This document shows, piece by piece, positions 1 through 7,128 of a stretch of 9,103 bases of DNA. Under the pieces are notes generated by a model. That model had not been told where the DNA came from. It ran no database searches and saw only the letters and a list, made by a program, of their open reading frames with translations. How positions within the stretch are numbered: position 1 is the first letter of the stretch; each line of letters begins with the position of its first letter. Source of the DNA: Paracoccaceae bacterium (GTDB lineage Bacteria > Pseudomonadota > Alphaproteobacteria > Rhodobacterales > Rhodobacteraceae); contig JAFGVZ010000175.1 of the NCBI GenBank assembly GCA_016937725.1, positions 1-9,103 of the forward strand, written 5' to 3'. Both the position numbers and the translations under genes were made by a program.

Positions 1-2022
1 ACCAGCGTCATGGCCAACGTGACCTTTGCGAAAGAAGCCAAGCCTGGGCAAGACTTCTTCCCGCTGACCGTGCATTATCAGGAAAAATACTACGCAGCCG
101 GCAAAGTGCCGGGCGGCTTCCTGAAGCGCGAAGCGCGCCCGTCCGACAAGGAAACCCTCACCTCGCGCCTGATCGACCGTCCGATCCGCCCGTTGTTCGT
201 CGAGGGTTTCAAGAACGAAGTTCTGGTCATCTGCACCGTGCTCAGCCACGATTTGGTCAATGAGCCCGACGTGGTTGCGCTGATTGCCGCCTCTGCCGCG
301 CTGACCATTTCCGGCGCGCCGTTCATGGGCCCGGTTGCCGCTGCGCGCGTCGGCTACGCCAATGGCGAATATGTGCTGAACCCCGAATGCCAAGACATGG
401 AAAAACTGCGCGAGAACCCCGAGCAGCGCCTTGATCTGGTTGTCGCAGGCACCAAAGACGCCGTTATGATGGTCGAATCGGAAGCCTATGAGCTGTCCGA
501 AGCTGAAATGCTGGGTGCCGTGAAATTCGCGCATGACAGCATCCAGCCCGTGATCGACCTGATTATTGATCTGGCCGAAGACGCCGCGAAAGAGCCGTTC
601 GACTTTACCCCACCGGATTACTCGGACCTCTATGCCGCCGTGAAAGCAGCGGGTGAAACCCAGATGCGCGCCGCGTTCGCTCTGCGCGACAAGCAGGAAC
701 GTGTCGTCGCCATTGGCGCCGCGCGTGACGCGATCAAGGGCGCGCTGACAGAAGAACAACTGGCTGACAGCAACCTTGGGTCCGCGCTGAAAAAGTTGGA
801 AGCGTCTATCCTCCGCGGTGCCGTGGTCGATGGTCAGCCCCGCGTTGACGGGCGCGACACCAAGACCGTGCGCCCCATCGTGGCCGAAACCAGCATTCTG
901 CCGCGCACCCATGGGTCCAGCCTGTTCACCCGTGGCGAAACGCAGGCTTTGTGCGTGACCACGCTGGGCACGGGCGATGATGAGCAATTCATCGACGCGC
1001 TGACCGGCACCAGCAAGTCGAACTTCCTGCTGCATTACAACTTCCCCCCCTATTCGGTGGGCGAGGTTGGGCGCTTCGGCCCTCCGGGGCGTCGTGAAAT
1101 CGGCCATGGCAAGCTGGCTTGGCGCGCCTTGCAGGCGGTTCTGCCGGCGGCGACCGACTTCCCCTATACAATCCGTCTGGTGTCCGAGATCACGGAATCC
1201 AACGGCTCGTCTTCGATGGCCACCGTCTGCGGCGGCTCGCTGTCGATGATGGATGCGGGCGTGCCGCTAAAAGCGCCGGTCGCCGGTGTGGCGATGGGCC
1301 TGATTCTGGAAGACGATGGCCGCTTCGCCGTTCTGACCGACATCTTGGGCGATGAAGACCACCTTGGCGACATGGATTTCAAGGTCGCAGGCACCGAAGC
1401 AGGCATCACCAGCTTGCAGATGGACATCAAGGTCGCGGGCATCACGTTCGAGATCATGGAGCAGGCACTGGCCCAAGCCAAAGATGCGCGGATGCACATC
1501 ATGGGCGAAATGGCCAAGGCGCTGACCGCGCCGCAGGGCTTCAGCCAATACGCGCCCAAGATCGAAACCATGCAGGTGCCCACGGATAAAATCCGCGAAG
1601 TCATTGGCACGGGCGGCAAGGTCATCCGCGAAATCGTGGAAGTCTCTGGCGCGAAGGTCGACATCAACGATGACGGTGTCATCAAGATCGCATCAAATGA
1701 CGCCGAGTCCATCAAGAAAGCCTATGACATGATCTATTCGATCGTGGCAGAGCCGGAGGTCGGCAAGATCTACACCGGCAAGGTCGTCAAACTGGTCGAT
1801 TTCGGCGCCTTCGTAAACTTCTTCGGCAAGCGCGATGGTCTGGTGCATGTGTCCCAAATCGAAAGCCGTCGCCTGAACCATCCGTCGGATGTGCTGAAGG
1901 AAGGTCAGGAAGTGAAGGTTAAGCTTCTGGGCTTCGACGATCGCGGCAAGGTCCGTCTGGCCATGAAAATGGTCGATCAGGAAACCGGCGAAGAGATCGT
2001 TGCCGAACAGGCAGATTCGTAA
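1..2022 (+). CDS. pnp: Polynucleotide phosphorylase (PNPase), 5'-truncated by window edge
   Basis: This is the 3'-to-5' phosphorolytic exoribonuclease that degrades mRNA to nucleoside diphosphates, and can run in reverse as a template-independent polymerase. It is cytoplasmic and trimeric. The frame is open from base 1 (Thr-Ser-Val-Met...), so the Met codon at base 10 is internal; about 40 N-terminal residues of a usual ~710 are missing. Counting from that Met: the first RNase PH core contains the GGFLKREARPS loop; an alpha-helical domain follows; the second RNase PH core starts near residue 278 and holds SNGSSSMA and the metal-site segment DILGDEDHLGDMDFK (from 444); the KH domain has its GTGG loop at 533-536; the S1 domain runs from about 585 (GKIYTGKVVKLVDFGAFV). 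The protein ends with a short acidic tail just after S1. All core motifs are intact and no frameshift is seen. Identification is essentially certain; the true start lies outside the window. Confidence 0.98.
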   Translation, partial: TSVMANVTFAKEAKPGQDFFPLTVHYQEKYYAAGKVPGGFLKREARPSDKETLTSRLIDRPIRPLFVEGFKNEVLVICTVLSHDLVNEPDVVALIAASAALTISGAPFMGPVAAARVGYANGEYVLNPECQDMEKLRENPEQRLDLVVAGTKDAVMMVESEAYELSEAEMLGAVKFAHDSIQPVIDLIIDLAEDAAKEPFDFTPPDYSDLYAAVKAAGETQMRAAFALRDKQERVVAIGAARDAIKGALTEEQLADSNLGSALKKLEASILRGAVVDGQPRVDGRDTKTVRPIVAETSILPRTHGSSLFTRGETQALCVTTLGTGDDEQFIDALTGTSKSNFLLHYNFPPYSVGEVGRFGPPGRREIGHGKLAWRALQAVLPAATDFPYTIRLVSEITESNGSSSMATVCGGSLSMMDAGVPLKAPVAGVAMGLILEDDGRFAVLTDILGDEDHLGDMDFKVAGTEAGITSLQMDIKVAGITFEIMEQALAQAKDARMHIMGEMAKALTAPQGFSQYAPKIETMQVPTDKIREVIGTGGKVIREIVEVSGAKVDINDDGVIKIASNDAESIKKAYDMIYSIVAEPEVGKIYTGKVVKLVDFGAFVNFFGKRDGLVHVSQIESRRLNHPSDVLKEGQEVKVKLLGFDDRGKVRLAMKMVDQETGEEIVAEQADS

Positions 2023-2026
2023 GCTG

Positions 2027-2068
2027 AAAAAAGCCGAAGCGCAGGTCTGACTGAACCTGCGCTTCGGC
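2027..2068. terminator. Perfect 14-bp hairpin after pnp with T-run on minus-strand side
   Basis: GCCGAAGCGCAGGT (2033-2046) pairs perfectly with ACCTGCGCTTCGGC (2055-2068) around an 8-base loop. Six A residues (2027-2032) lie directly 5' of the stem, so the minus-strand transcript would read stem then TTTTTT, a textbook intrinsic terminator. On the plus strand the stem is followed by AGTAATCTATTCC, a poor U-tract. It probably still forms the 3' end or a stabilising structure of pnp mRNA, but plus-strand termination may be leaky and allow read-through into the cassette starting at 2120. The stem is seen directly; termination in either direction is inferred. Confidence 0.75.
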
Positions 2069-2119
2069 AGTAATCTATTCCAGCACATAGGTCTTTTTCG
2101 AACGGATCGAACCGGTCGC

Positions 2120-3691
2120 ATGACGCAAATCCCATCCTCTGCTCAGCCCGATGACTCTGCTTTTCCTGCCGAAGCCCGGCACGCGCTGGCCAAGCCGTCC
2201 TTTGCGCTGGATTACTCCATCTGCACCCTTGTCACACGGCAAGAGCAATATCGGCTGATGGTGGACAGTTTCAAAGCTCAGGGCTTCACTGCCTCACGCT
2301 GCGAATTTCTGTATATCGACAACACGGCGCATAATCAGGGCGATGGGTATCGCGGCCTTGGGCTGCTCTTATCGCAAGCGCGCGGGGCCCATGTGATCCT
2401 GTGCCATCAGGACGTTATCGCGCAGGACCCGATTTCCGATCTCGACGACCGCATTGCGGAGCTGAACGTCCGGGCACCGGATTGGGCGCTTGCAGGAAAT
2501 GCGGGGGTAGATCGCAATCGTAAGAGGTTCTTTCGGATAACCGACCGGTATCGCTTCGATTTTCGAAGCGAAGGCCTGCCCGCGCAGGTGCATGCCCTTG
2601 ACGAAAATTTCTTAGTCGTGCGTGCAGAAACCGGCCTGCGCCCCTCGTATGATCTGTCGGGCTTCCATCTTTACGGGACCGACATGTGTTTGCAGGCAGC
2701 CTTTCGCGGTAATACAGCTTGGGTGATCGACTACCATCTCGAACATACCGGCCGCGGGGCATTTGGGCTTGATCTGATCCAGTCCATTGACGCCTTCGAA
2801 GCCAAGTATCGGCGCGTCATGTCCTCAAGCGTGCAACGCACAAATACAACTACACTTGGTATAGGGCGGCGCAGCTTCCTTGCTGCTTTGCACCGACAGA
2901 AGCAGGTCCGGCTGGCAACGGGCAAGACAGGCAAAAGTTGGCTCCGCAATGTTTCCGACTGGTTCGAGAATATCCCATTGAACTTGCGCGAAGCGCGCAA
3001 GGGGCCGAATTATGTTCTAGACGGGAACAACTATCGCATCCCTCCGAACACCGCCTATCTGGCGCGCAAGGCACTTAGACGAGGCGTATATGAGCGTCCA
3101 GAAAGAGACGCCGTGCAAAGATTCCTGCCCCGCGATTGCCCGGTGATTGAGCTTGGCGGCTCTTTTGGGATTGTCAGCAACGTCATTCGCAGGGTGCTGG
3201 ACCCGGATCAGACGCTGGTCATCGTAGAAGCGATCCCAGAGCTTGCGGAAATCATCCGCCACAATATCGGTGGCAACGTTGCCGGCACCAATATTGTTTC
3301 GGCAGCGCTGGCCTATGGGGCAGACAGCATCTCTTTCGAAGTGACAGCGGGTGTCCACACATCTCGGGTGATTGTCGGCACCCCACAGGCCGACATGGCC
3401 CGCCAGATCACGGTGCCGGTCACCAGCCTCGCGCGGCTGCGTGACGCTTACGGCATCGGCGGTCGCTATACACTAGTCTGCGATATTGAAGGCGCGGAGT
3501 TCGATTTGCTCCTGCACGAGGCTGATGCGCTTGCGGCCTGCAACACGATCATAATGGAGTTGCACCCCGGAGAATACATGGCACGCGGGGCATCGGTGAC
3601 ACAGATGCTGACAATGCTGTCAGATTGCGGGTTCCATATCGTTCACCGCGCGGAAAACGTGATCGTCGCTCGTAACCAATCTCACGCATGA
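2120..3691 (+). CDS. Fusion protein: glycosyltransferase-like domain + FkbM-family methyltransferase
   Basis: A 523-residue two-domain protein with no signal peptide or membrane segment, so probably cytoplasmic. Residues ~33-210 resemble the glycosyltransferase-like families with a GT-A fold: strand-like ICTLVTR at 34-40, EFLYIDNT at 62-69, and ILCHQDV at 93-99 where a DXD motif would normally sit. FHLYGTDMCLQAAFRG (182-197) and the YHLEHTG segment (205-211) complete it. A basic linker (~249-300) leads to an FkbM-type SAM-dependent methyltransferase: SAM-binding motif I VIELGGSFGI (342-351), VIVEAIP (367-373), LVCDIEGAE (452-460) and IMELHPGE (478-485). It probably adds or modifies a sugar and O-methylates the product; substrate unknown. 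ATG 2120 is the first start in frame after a stop near 2048; only a weak CGGA (2103-2106) precedes it. The stop overlaps the next start (ATGA). The methyltransferase call is firm; the transferase half is moderately supported. Sampled lines are lower in G+C than pnp. Confidence 0.85.
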   Translation: MTQIPSSAQPDDSAFPAEARHALAKPSFALDYSICTLVTRQEQYRLMVDSFKAQGFTASRCEFLYIDNTAHNQGDGYRGLGLLLSQARGAHVILCHQDVIAQDPISDLDDRIAELNVRAPDWALAGNAGVDRNRKRFFRITDRYRFDFRSEGLPAQVHALDENFLVVRAETGLRPSYDLSGFHLYGTDMCLQAAFRGNTAWVIDYHLEHTGRGAFGLDLIQSIDAFEAKYRRVMSSSVQRTNTTTLGIGRRSFLAALHRQKQVRLATGKTGKSWLRNVSDWFENIPLNLREARKGPNYVLDGNNYRIPPNTAYLARKALRRGVYERPERDAVQRFLPRDCPVIELGGSFGIVSNVIRRVLDPDQTLVIVEAIPELAEIIRHNIGGNVAGTNIVSAALAYGADSISFEVTAGVHTSRVIVGTPQADMARQITVPVTSLARLRDAYGIGGRYTLVCDIEGAEFDLLLHEADALAACNTIIMELHPGEYMARGASVTQMLTMLSDCGFHIVHRAENVIVARNQSHA

Positions 3692-4539
3692 CACGGGTTA
3701 CGGTCATCACCGTAGCGTATAACAGCGCCAATGTGCTTCCCGGCATGCTGGGGTCCCTTCCCATAGGGGCCCCGGCTATCGTGGTCGACAACGCCTCTGG
3801 CGATGTGGCAACGCTGCGGGGTCTGGTTGGCCCGGTTGTGACCCTGCTGGAACAGCCTGAAAACATCGGCTTCGGGCGGGCCTGCAATGCGGGCGCGGCG
3901 CTTGCCAACACCGAATTTCTGCTGTTCCTGAACCCCGACGCACGGCTTATGCCCGATACGCTGACGCAGCTTGTTGCCGCCGCCGACCGCTACCCAGATG
4001 CCGTGGGCTTTAACCCGCGCTTTACCGATGATAGCGGCGCACCTGCCTTCAAGCGCACCTGCCACTTGTTGCCTCGGTCTGACTGGATGCCAAGGGGCCA
4101 ACCGCCTGCCGATTGCGCGCTCCCCGTGTTGTCGGGTGCCGCGCTCTTCGTGCGCCGGGCAGATTTTGAAGCGGTGGGTGGCTTCGATCCCAACATCTTC
4201 CTGTTCTTCGAGGATGACGACCTGTCATTGCGCCTGCGCAAACGGGGCAAGCTGATGTTTATTCGGGATGCCTTAGTGCAGCACACGGGCGGCAATGCTT
4301 CGCATCCCAATCCGCGTGTCGACTGGTTGAAAGCATGGCATTTCGGGTATTCGCGGATTTATGCTTCGCGCAAGCATGGGCGCCGCTTTGCTTTTGCGAA
4401 AACGCTTGTTCGCGCCATTCCGCGCGCGCTTTCGCCACGGGTCTTGTTTTCGCAGTCTCATCGTGCAGAAAGCTGGGGCTATCTGAGTGGGATCGTGCAT
4501 GCCCAGCTTGGCCGCCCAAATCCAGGAGATCGGTTATGA
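3688..4539 (+). CDS. GT2-family glycosyltransferase (rhamnosyltransferase-like)
   Basis: A 283-residue GT-A-fold inverting glycosyltransferase that moves a sugar from a nucleotide donor to a glycan acceptor at the cytoplasmic membrane face. Visible family motifs: VAYNS (9-13), VVDNASGD (32-39) for nucleotide binding, NIGFGRACNAG (59-69), NPDA (82-85) at the DXD position, SGAALFVRR (149-157), and GGFDPNIFLFFEDDDLSLR (164-182) carrying the putative catalytic acidic residues, followed by QHTGG (198-202). This pattern is typical of WbbL/RfbF-like rhamnosyltransferases, though donor sugar cannot be fixed from motifs. No membrane helix is evident; the C-terminal third (~228-262) is strongly basic with hydrophobic residues and could bind the membrane surface. 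Its ATG overlaps the upstream stop as ATGA and has no convincing Shine-Dalgarno, which suggests translational coupling. Its own stop overlaps the next gene the same way. Confidence 0.93.
   Translation: MTRVTVITVAYNSANVLPGMLGSLPIGAPAIVVDNASGDVATLRGLVGPVVTLLEQPENIGFGRACNAGAALANTEFLLFLNPDARLMPDTLTQLVAAADRYPDAVGFNPRFTDDSGAPAFKRTCHLLPRSDWMPRGQPPADCALPVLSGAALFVRRADFEAVGGFDPNIFLFFEDDDLSLRLRKRGKLMFIRDALVQHTGGNASHPNPRVDWLKAWHFGYSRIYASRKHGRRFAFAKTLVRAIPRALSPRVLFSQSHRAESWGYLSGIVHAQLGRPNPGDRL
4524..4529 (+). promoter_or_regulatory. Ribosome binding site deciding the FkbM start
   Basis: AGGAGA lies 6 bases before the ATG at 4536. It supports that start over the in-frame ATG at 4335, which would overlap the upstream glycosyltransferase by about 200 bases. 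Confidence 0.8.
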
Positions 4540-5285
4540 AATTCATGAAACGGCCACGCCGGTTGGCCCTTCTCTGGGTGTTGGAACGGTTTGGCGTCTC
4601 GACAGAGGTGTTTTACCCTTACGGCGTCGAAGTGCATGTGCCCAAGCATTCCGACCTGTCCATGCGTTACAATCTGGTGCGCAAACGCCCCTATGAGGTG
4701 GGCGAAGCGCGGATGATCCAGAGCTTCCTGAAGCCCGGCACACATGTGGTGGAACTGGGTGGCTGCGTAGGTGTCATTTCCGCGCTTATCCGGCATGTCA
4801 TCGGTCCAGAGGCCCAGCATATCGTGGTCGAAGCTGACCCCGATCTGGCGCAAGTCTGCGGCGCGAATGCTGCGCGCGAAGCGCGGCCCGGTGCGATGAC
4901 CCTTGTCAACGCGGCAGTCGATTATTCGGGCGCACAGACGGTGCGTTTTGCGGCCGGGCACAACGCCCATGTCGGCCATATTGCCGAAGATGGCGAAGAT
5001 GGCCGCGATGTGCCGACCACCACGCTTGCCGCACTGATGCCACTTCTGCCGCTGGACGGGGAGGCGGCCCTTGTTTGCGACATAGAGGGTGCCGAATTAG
5101 CACTCTGCGCAACGGATACCGCTCATCTGGCGCGCTTCGGTCTGGTAATTCTGGAAACCCATCCAGATGTTTATCCCCGGAGCACAGAAGACCTAGCGCA
5201 TATTCGCCAACGGTTTGATACTGCCGGATTCGAGGTGATTGACGAATACGAGCAAGTTATCGGCTTTCGCCGCCGCGCAATGTAA
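4536..5285 (+). CDS. FkbM-family SAM-dependent methyltransferase
   Basis: A 249-residue single-domain methyltransferase, probably an O-methyltransferase acting on a glycan or glycolipid hydroxyl. Motifs: SAM-binding motif I VVELGGCVGV (71-80), acidic motif II IVVEADPD (96-103), LVCDIEGAE (179-187) and LVILETHP (203-210). These match, in order and wording, the C-terminal half of the fusion protein at 2120-3691, so the two are paralogous. The N-terminus (MKFMKRPRRLALLWVLERF) is basic then hydrophobic but too short for a clear membrane helix or signal peptide; surface membrane association is possible. The frame is open back to 4335, but ATG 4536 is chosen because it has AGGAGA at good spacing and makes an ATGA overlap with the preceding stop, repeating the arrangement at 3688. 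It is the last gene of the cassette. The family is secure; the acceptor is unknown. Confidence 0.93.
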   Translation: MKFMKRPRRLALLWVLERFGVSTEVFYPYGVEVHVPKHSDLSMRYNLVRKRPYEVGEARMIQSFLKPGTHVVELGGCVGVISALIRHVIGPEAQHIVVEADPDLAQVCGANAAREARPGAMTLVNAAVDYSGAQTVRFAAGHNAHVGHIAEDGEDGRDVPTTTLAALMPLLPLDGEAALVCDIEGAELALCATDTAHLARFGLVILETHPDVYPRSTEDLAHIRQRFDTAGFEVIDEYEQVIGFRRRAM

Positions 5286-5301
5286 ACGTGGTTCAGACTG
5301 G

Positions 5302-5688
5302 TCAGGCGTGCGTATTCAGGGCTGGTGGCTGATCCTTCTCTGCATTCATGCGGCCGACATCTTTATATGCGCCAAGATCTGGCATAGCGGAGGCGTCTGG
5401 CTGGTCCCGCGGATCACCATGCGTTTCGCGGAGATGTTGCAGCACGTTCACCTCAAAGGCGGGGGGTGGGCCGACCAGCCTGTTGCGTTTGTCTGCGACC
5501 GGCACGATGTCGCGCGTGGTCAGCAGATCGGCCCGGTTGCCGGCCTTGGCCTGTTGCACGGCGGTTTGTGTTAAGGTTGCGCTGACTGCTGGCGCAGTTC
5601 GCAGGGCCGAAGCCATGCCCATAGCCGATGGATCGCGCGGCTGCACAGAGATAGCTGTGCTGACAGAGACAGGCGGTAACAGTGACAT
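5302..5688 (-). CDS. Uncharacterised small protein with a GPPPAFEVNVLQ motif
   Basis: A predicted 128-residue protein of no recognised function. It has no cysteine, no membrane helix and no clear signal peptide. The first ~55 residues are rich in Ala, Ser, Thr, Pro and Gln and are probably disordered. A more conserved-looking core, DIVPVADKRNRLVGPPPAFEV (60-80), continues as NVLQHLRE, and a polar tail ends the protein. Codon use in this frame is natural for the genome (many GCC, CTG, GTC, CGC), better than the overlapping plus-strand frame. ATG 5688 is chosen because a G-rich stretch (GGGGGG, 6 bases before it) could serve as a weak Shine-Dalgarno; a TTG at 5715 in the same frame is less likely. 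It lies 105 bases downstream of eno on the same strand, beyond the eno hairpin, and converges on the FkbM gene with only 16 bases between stops. I see no convincing promoter in 5689-5758. Confidence 0.6.
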   Translation of the reverse strand: MSLLPPVSVSTAISVQPRDPSAMGMASALRTAPAVSATLTQTAVQQAKAGNRADLLTTRDIVPVADKRNRLVGPPPAFEVNVLQHLRETHGDPRDQPDASAMPDLGAYKDVGRMNAEKDQPPALNTHA

Positions 5689-5758
5689 TTGGCCCCCCGT
5701 TGCGACGGAAAACAACTCAAGTCACTTAGCGTAACCGATTCGGCTTAACAGGATGTTA

Positions 5759-5788
5759 TGGCGCGCGCGAGGTTAGCCGCGCGCGCCA
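5759..5788 (-). terminator. GC-rich hairpin after eno
   Basis: TGGCGCGCGCG (5759-5769) pairs perfectly over 11 bp with CGCGCGCGCCA (5778-5788) around an 8-base loop, starting 5 bases after the eno stop codon. The minus-strand sequence after the stem is TAACATCC, without a T-run, so this is either a weak intrinsic terminator or a 3'-end stabilising hairpin. Some transcripts may continue into the small gene at 5302-5688. Confidence 0.65.
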
Positions 5789-5792
5789 AACC

Positions 5793-7067
5793 TTAGCGCA
5801 GGATCGACCGGCCCGCATAGACCGCCGTCTCACCCAGAATTTCTTCAATACGGATCAGTTGGTTATACTTCGCCAAGCGGTCGGACCGGGCCAGCGATCC
5901 GGTTTTGATCTGCCCGCAATTCGTGGCAACGGACAAGTCTGCGATGGTCGCATCCTCGGTCTCGCCCGAGCGGTGCGACATGACGCAAGTCATGCGCGCG
6001 CGATGGGCCATGTCTACAGCGGCCAGCGTTTCTGTCAGGGTGCCGATCTGGTTCACCTTGACCAGCAGCGAGTTGCCGCAGCCTTTCTCGATCCCTTCGG
6101 CCAGCCGCACGGGGTTGGTCACGAACAAATCATCGCCCACAAGCTGCACACGGTCGCCCAAGCGGTCGGTCAGCAGCTTCCAGCCTTCCCAATCATCCTC
6201 GGCGCATCCGTCTTCAATGCTGATGATCGGGTAGTCGTCACAGAGTTTCGCCAGATATTCGACATTCTCGGCGGCACTCAGCGACAGGCCCTCGCCCACC
6301 ATTTCATATTTGCCGCCCTTGAAATACTCAGTCGAGGCGCAGTCGAGCGCGAGGTAAATATCCTGCCCCGGCTTGTAACCCGCCTTTTCAATCGCTTTCA
6401 GAATGAAATCCAGCGCGTCACGGGTGCTGGACAGGTTGGGTGCAAAGCCGCCTTCATCGCCGATGCCGGTGGACAGGCCCGCTGCGTGCAGTTCCTTTTT
6501 CAGCGTGTGGAAGACTTCGGACCCCATACGCACCGCGTCACGAATGTTATCCGCGGCAACCGGCATGATCATGAATTCCTGAATGTCGATCGGGTTGTCG
6601 GCATGTTCACCACCATTGATGATGTTCATCATCGGCACGGGCAAAGTGCGGGCCGACGTGCCGCCCACGTAGCGAAACAGCGGCTGGCCGGTATATTCGG
6701 CGGCGGCTTTGGCCACGGCCATGGACACGCCCAGAATGGCATTCGCGCCCAAGCGGCCCTTATTGGGGGTGCCGTCCAGTTCCATCATGGCGGCGTCAAT
6801 GGCAACCTGTTCGGTGGCGTCAAATCCCACCAATGCTTCGGCCAGTTCACCATTCACGGCGGCAACCGCTTCCAGCACGCCCTTGCCCATATAGCGCGAC
6901 GTGTCACCATCGCGGCGCTCGACCGCCTCATGCGCACCGGTCGAGGCACCCGAAGGCACTGCGGCGCGGCCCATCGTGCCATCTTCCAGAATAACATCCA
7001 CCTCGACCGTCGGGTTACCCCGGCTGTCCAGAATTTCGCGGCCGATAATGTCGATGATCGTGCTCAT
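5793..7067 (-). CDS. eno: Enolase (phosphopyruvate hydratase)
   Basis: A 424-residue, full-length enolase converting 2-phosphoglycerate to phosphoenolpyruvate in glycolysis and the reverse in gluconeogenesis; cytoplasmic, magnesium-dependent. Seen in the sequence: the flexible substrate loop SGASTGAHEA (39-48), NGGEHADN with His155, QEF with Glu164, GDEGGFAPN with Glu205, magnesium ligands Asp242 (ALDCAS), Glu285 (SIEDG) and Asp312 (GDDLFVTN), the catalytic Lys337 (LVKVNQIGT), SHRSGETED (364-372) and Lys388 (QIKTGSLARSDR). All active-site residues appear intact. The ATG at 7067 has GAGGG about 10 bases upstream and gives the standard MSTIIDIIGREILDSRGNPT start. It is 33 bases downstream of the transporter gene on the same strand, so the two could share a transcript, though a possible promoter overlaps the transporter stop. 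Confidence 0.99.
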   Translation of the reverse strand: MSTIIDIIGREILDSRGNPTVEVDVILEDGTMGRAAVPSGASTGAHEAVERRDGDTSRYMGKGVLEAVAAVNGELAEALVGFDATEQVAIDAAMMELDGTPNKGRLGANAILGVSMAVAKAAAEYTGQPLFRYVGGTSARTLPVPMMNIINGGEHADNPIDIQEFMIMPVAADNIRDAVRMGSEVFHTLKKELHAAGLSTGIGDEGGFAPNLSSTRDALDFILKAIEKAGYKPGQDIYLALDCASTEYFKGGKYEMVGEGLSLSAAENVEYLAKLCDDYPIISIEDGCAEDDWEGWKLLTDRLGDRVQLVGDDLFVTNPVRLAEGIEKGCGNSLLVKVNQIGTLTETLAAVDMAHRARMTCVMSHRSGETEDATIADLSVATNCGQIKTGSLARSDRLAKYNQLIRIEEILGETAVYAGRSILR

Positions 7068-7099
7068 GGGCGCAGTCCCTCTGCTAATTGGTTGCGCTT

Positions 7100-7128
7100 G
7101 CTATACCTGCCCAACGCGCGCAAGGGAA
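7100..7128 (-). promoter_or_regulatory. Possible eno promoter overlapping the transporter stop codon
   Basis: On the minus strand, TTCCCT (7128-7123) and TATAGC (7105-7100) are separated by 17 bases, a plausible but weak -35/-10 pair ~33 bases before the eno ATG. The -10-like box includes the TAG stop of the transporter. The -35 match is poor, so this is only a candidate. Confidence 0.2.

Noticed and set aside
1164..1715. A 183-codon minus-strand frame inside pnp
   Set aside because: Antisense to conserved PNPase core and KH domain, with Ser/Met-rich shadow composition and no recognisable motif.
2098..2114. Short direct repeat TCGAACGG / TCGAACCG, 9 bases apart, before the first cassette gene
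   Set aside because: Too short and imperfect to call an operator; no dyad or promoter elements nearby to support a regulatory role.
4335..4535. An N-terminal extension of the FkbM gene starting at ATG 4335
   Set aside because: It would overlap the GT2 gene by about 200 bases in another frame, and its translation looks like a frame shadow. ATG 4536 has a good ribosome binding site and an ATGA overlap.
5348..5734. A plus-strand frame of 128 codons overlapping the small minus-strand gene
   Set aside because: Its composition (Arg/Ser/Cys scattered) looks like a shadow, while the minus-strand frame has host-like codons and a coherent motif. Only one can be favoured.
5689..5758. Search for a promoter of the small gene
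   Set aside because: TTAAGC- and TTGAGT-like hexamers exist on the minus strand but none has a -10 box at suitable spacing.
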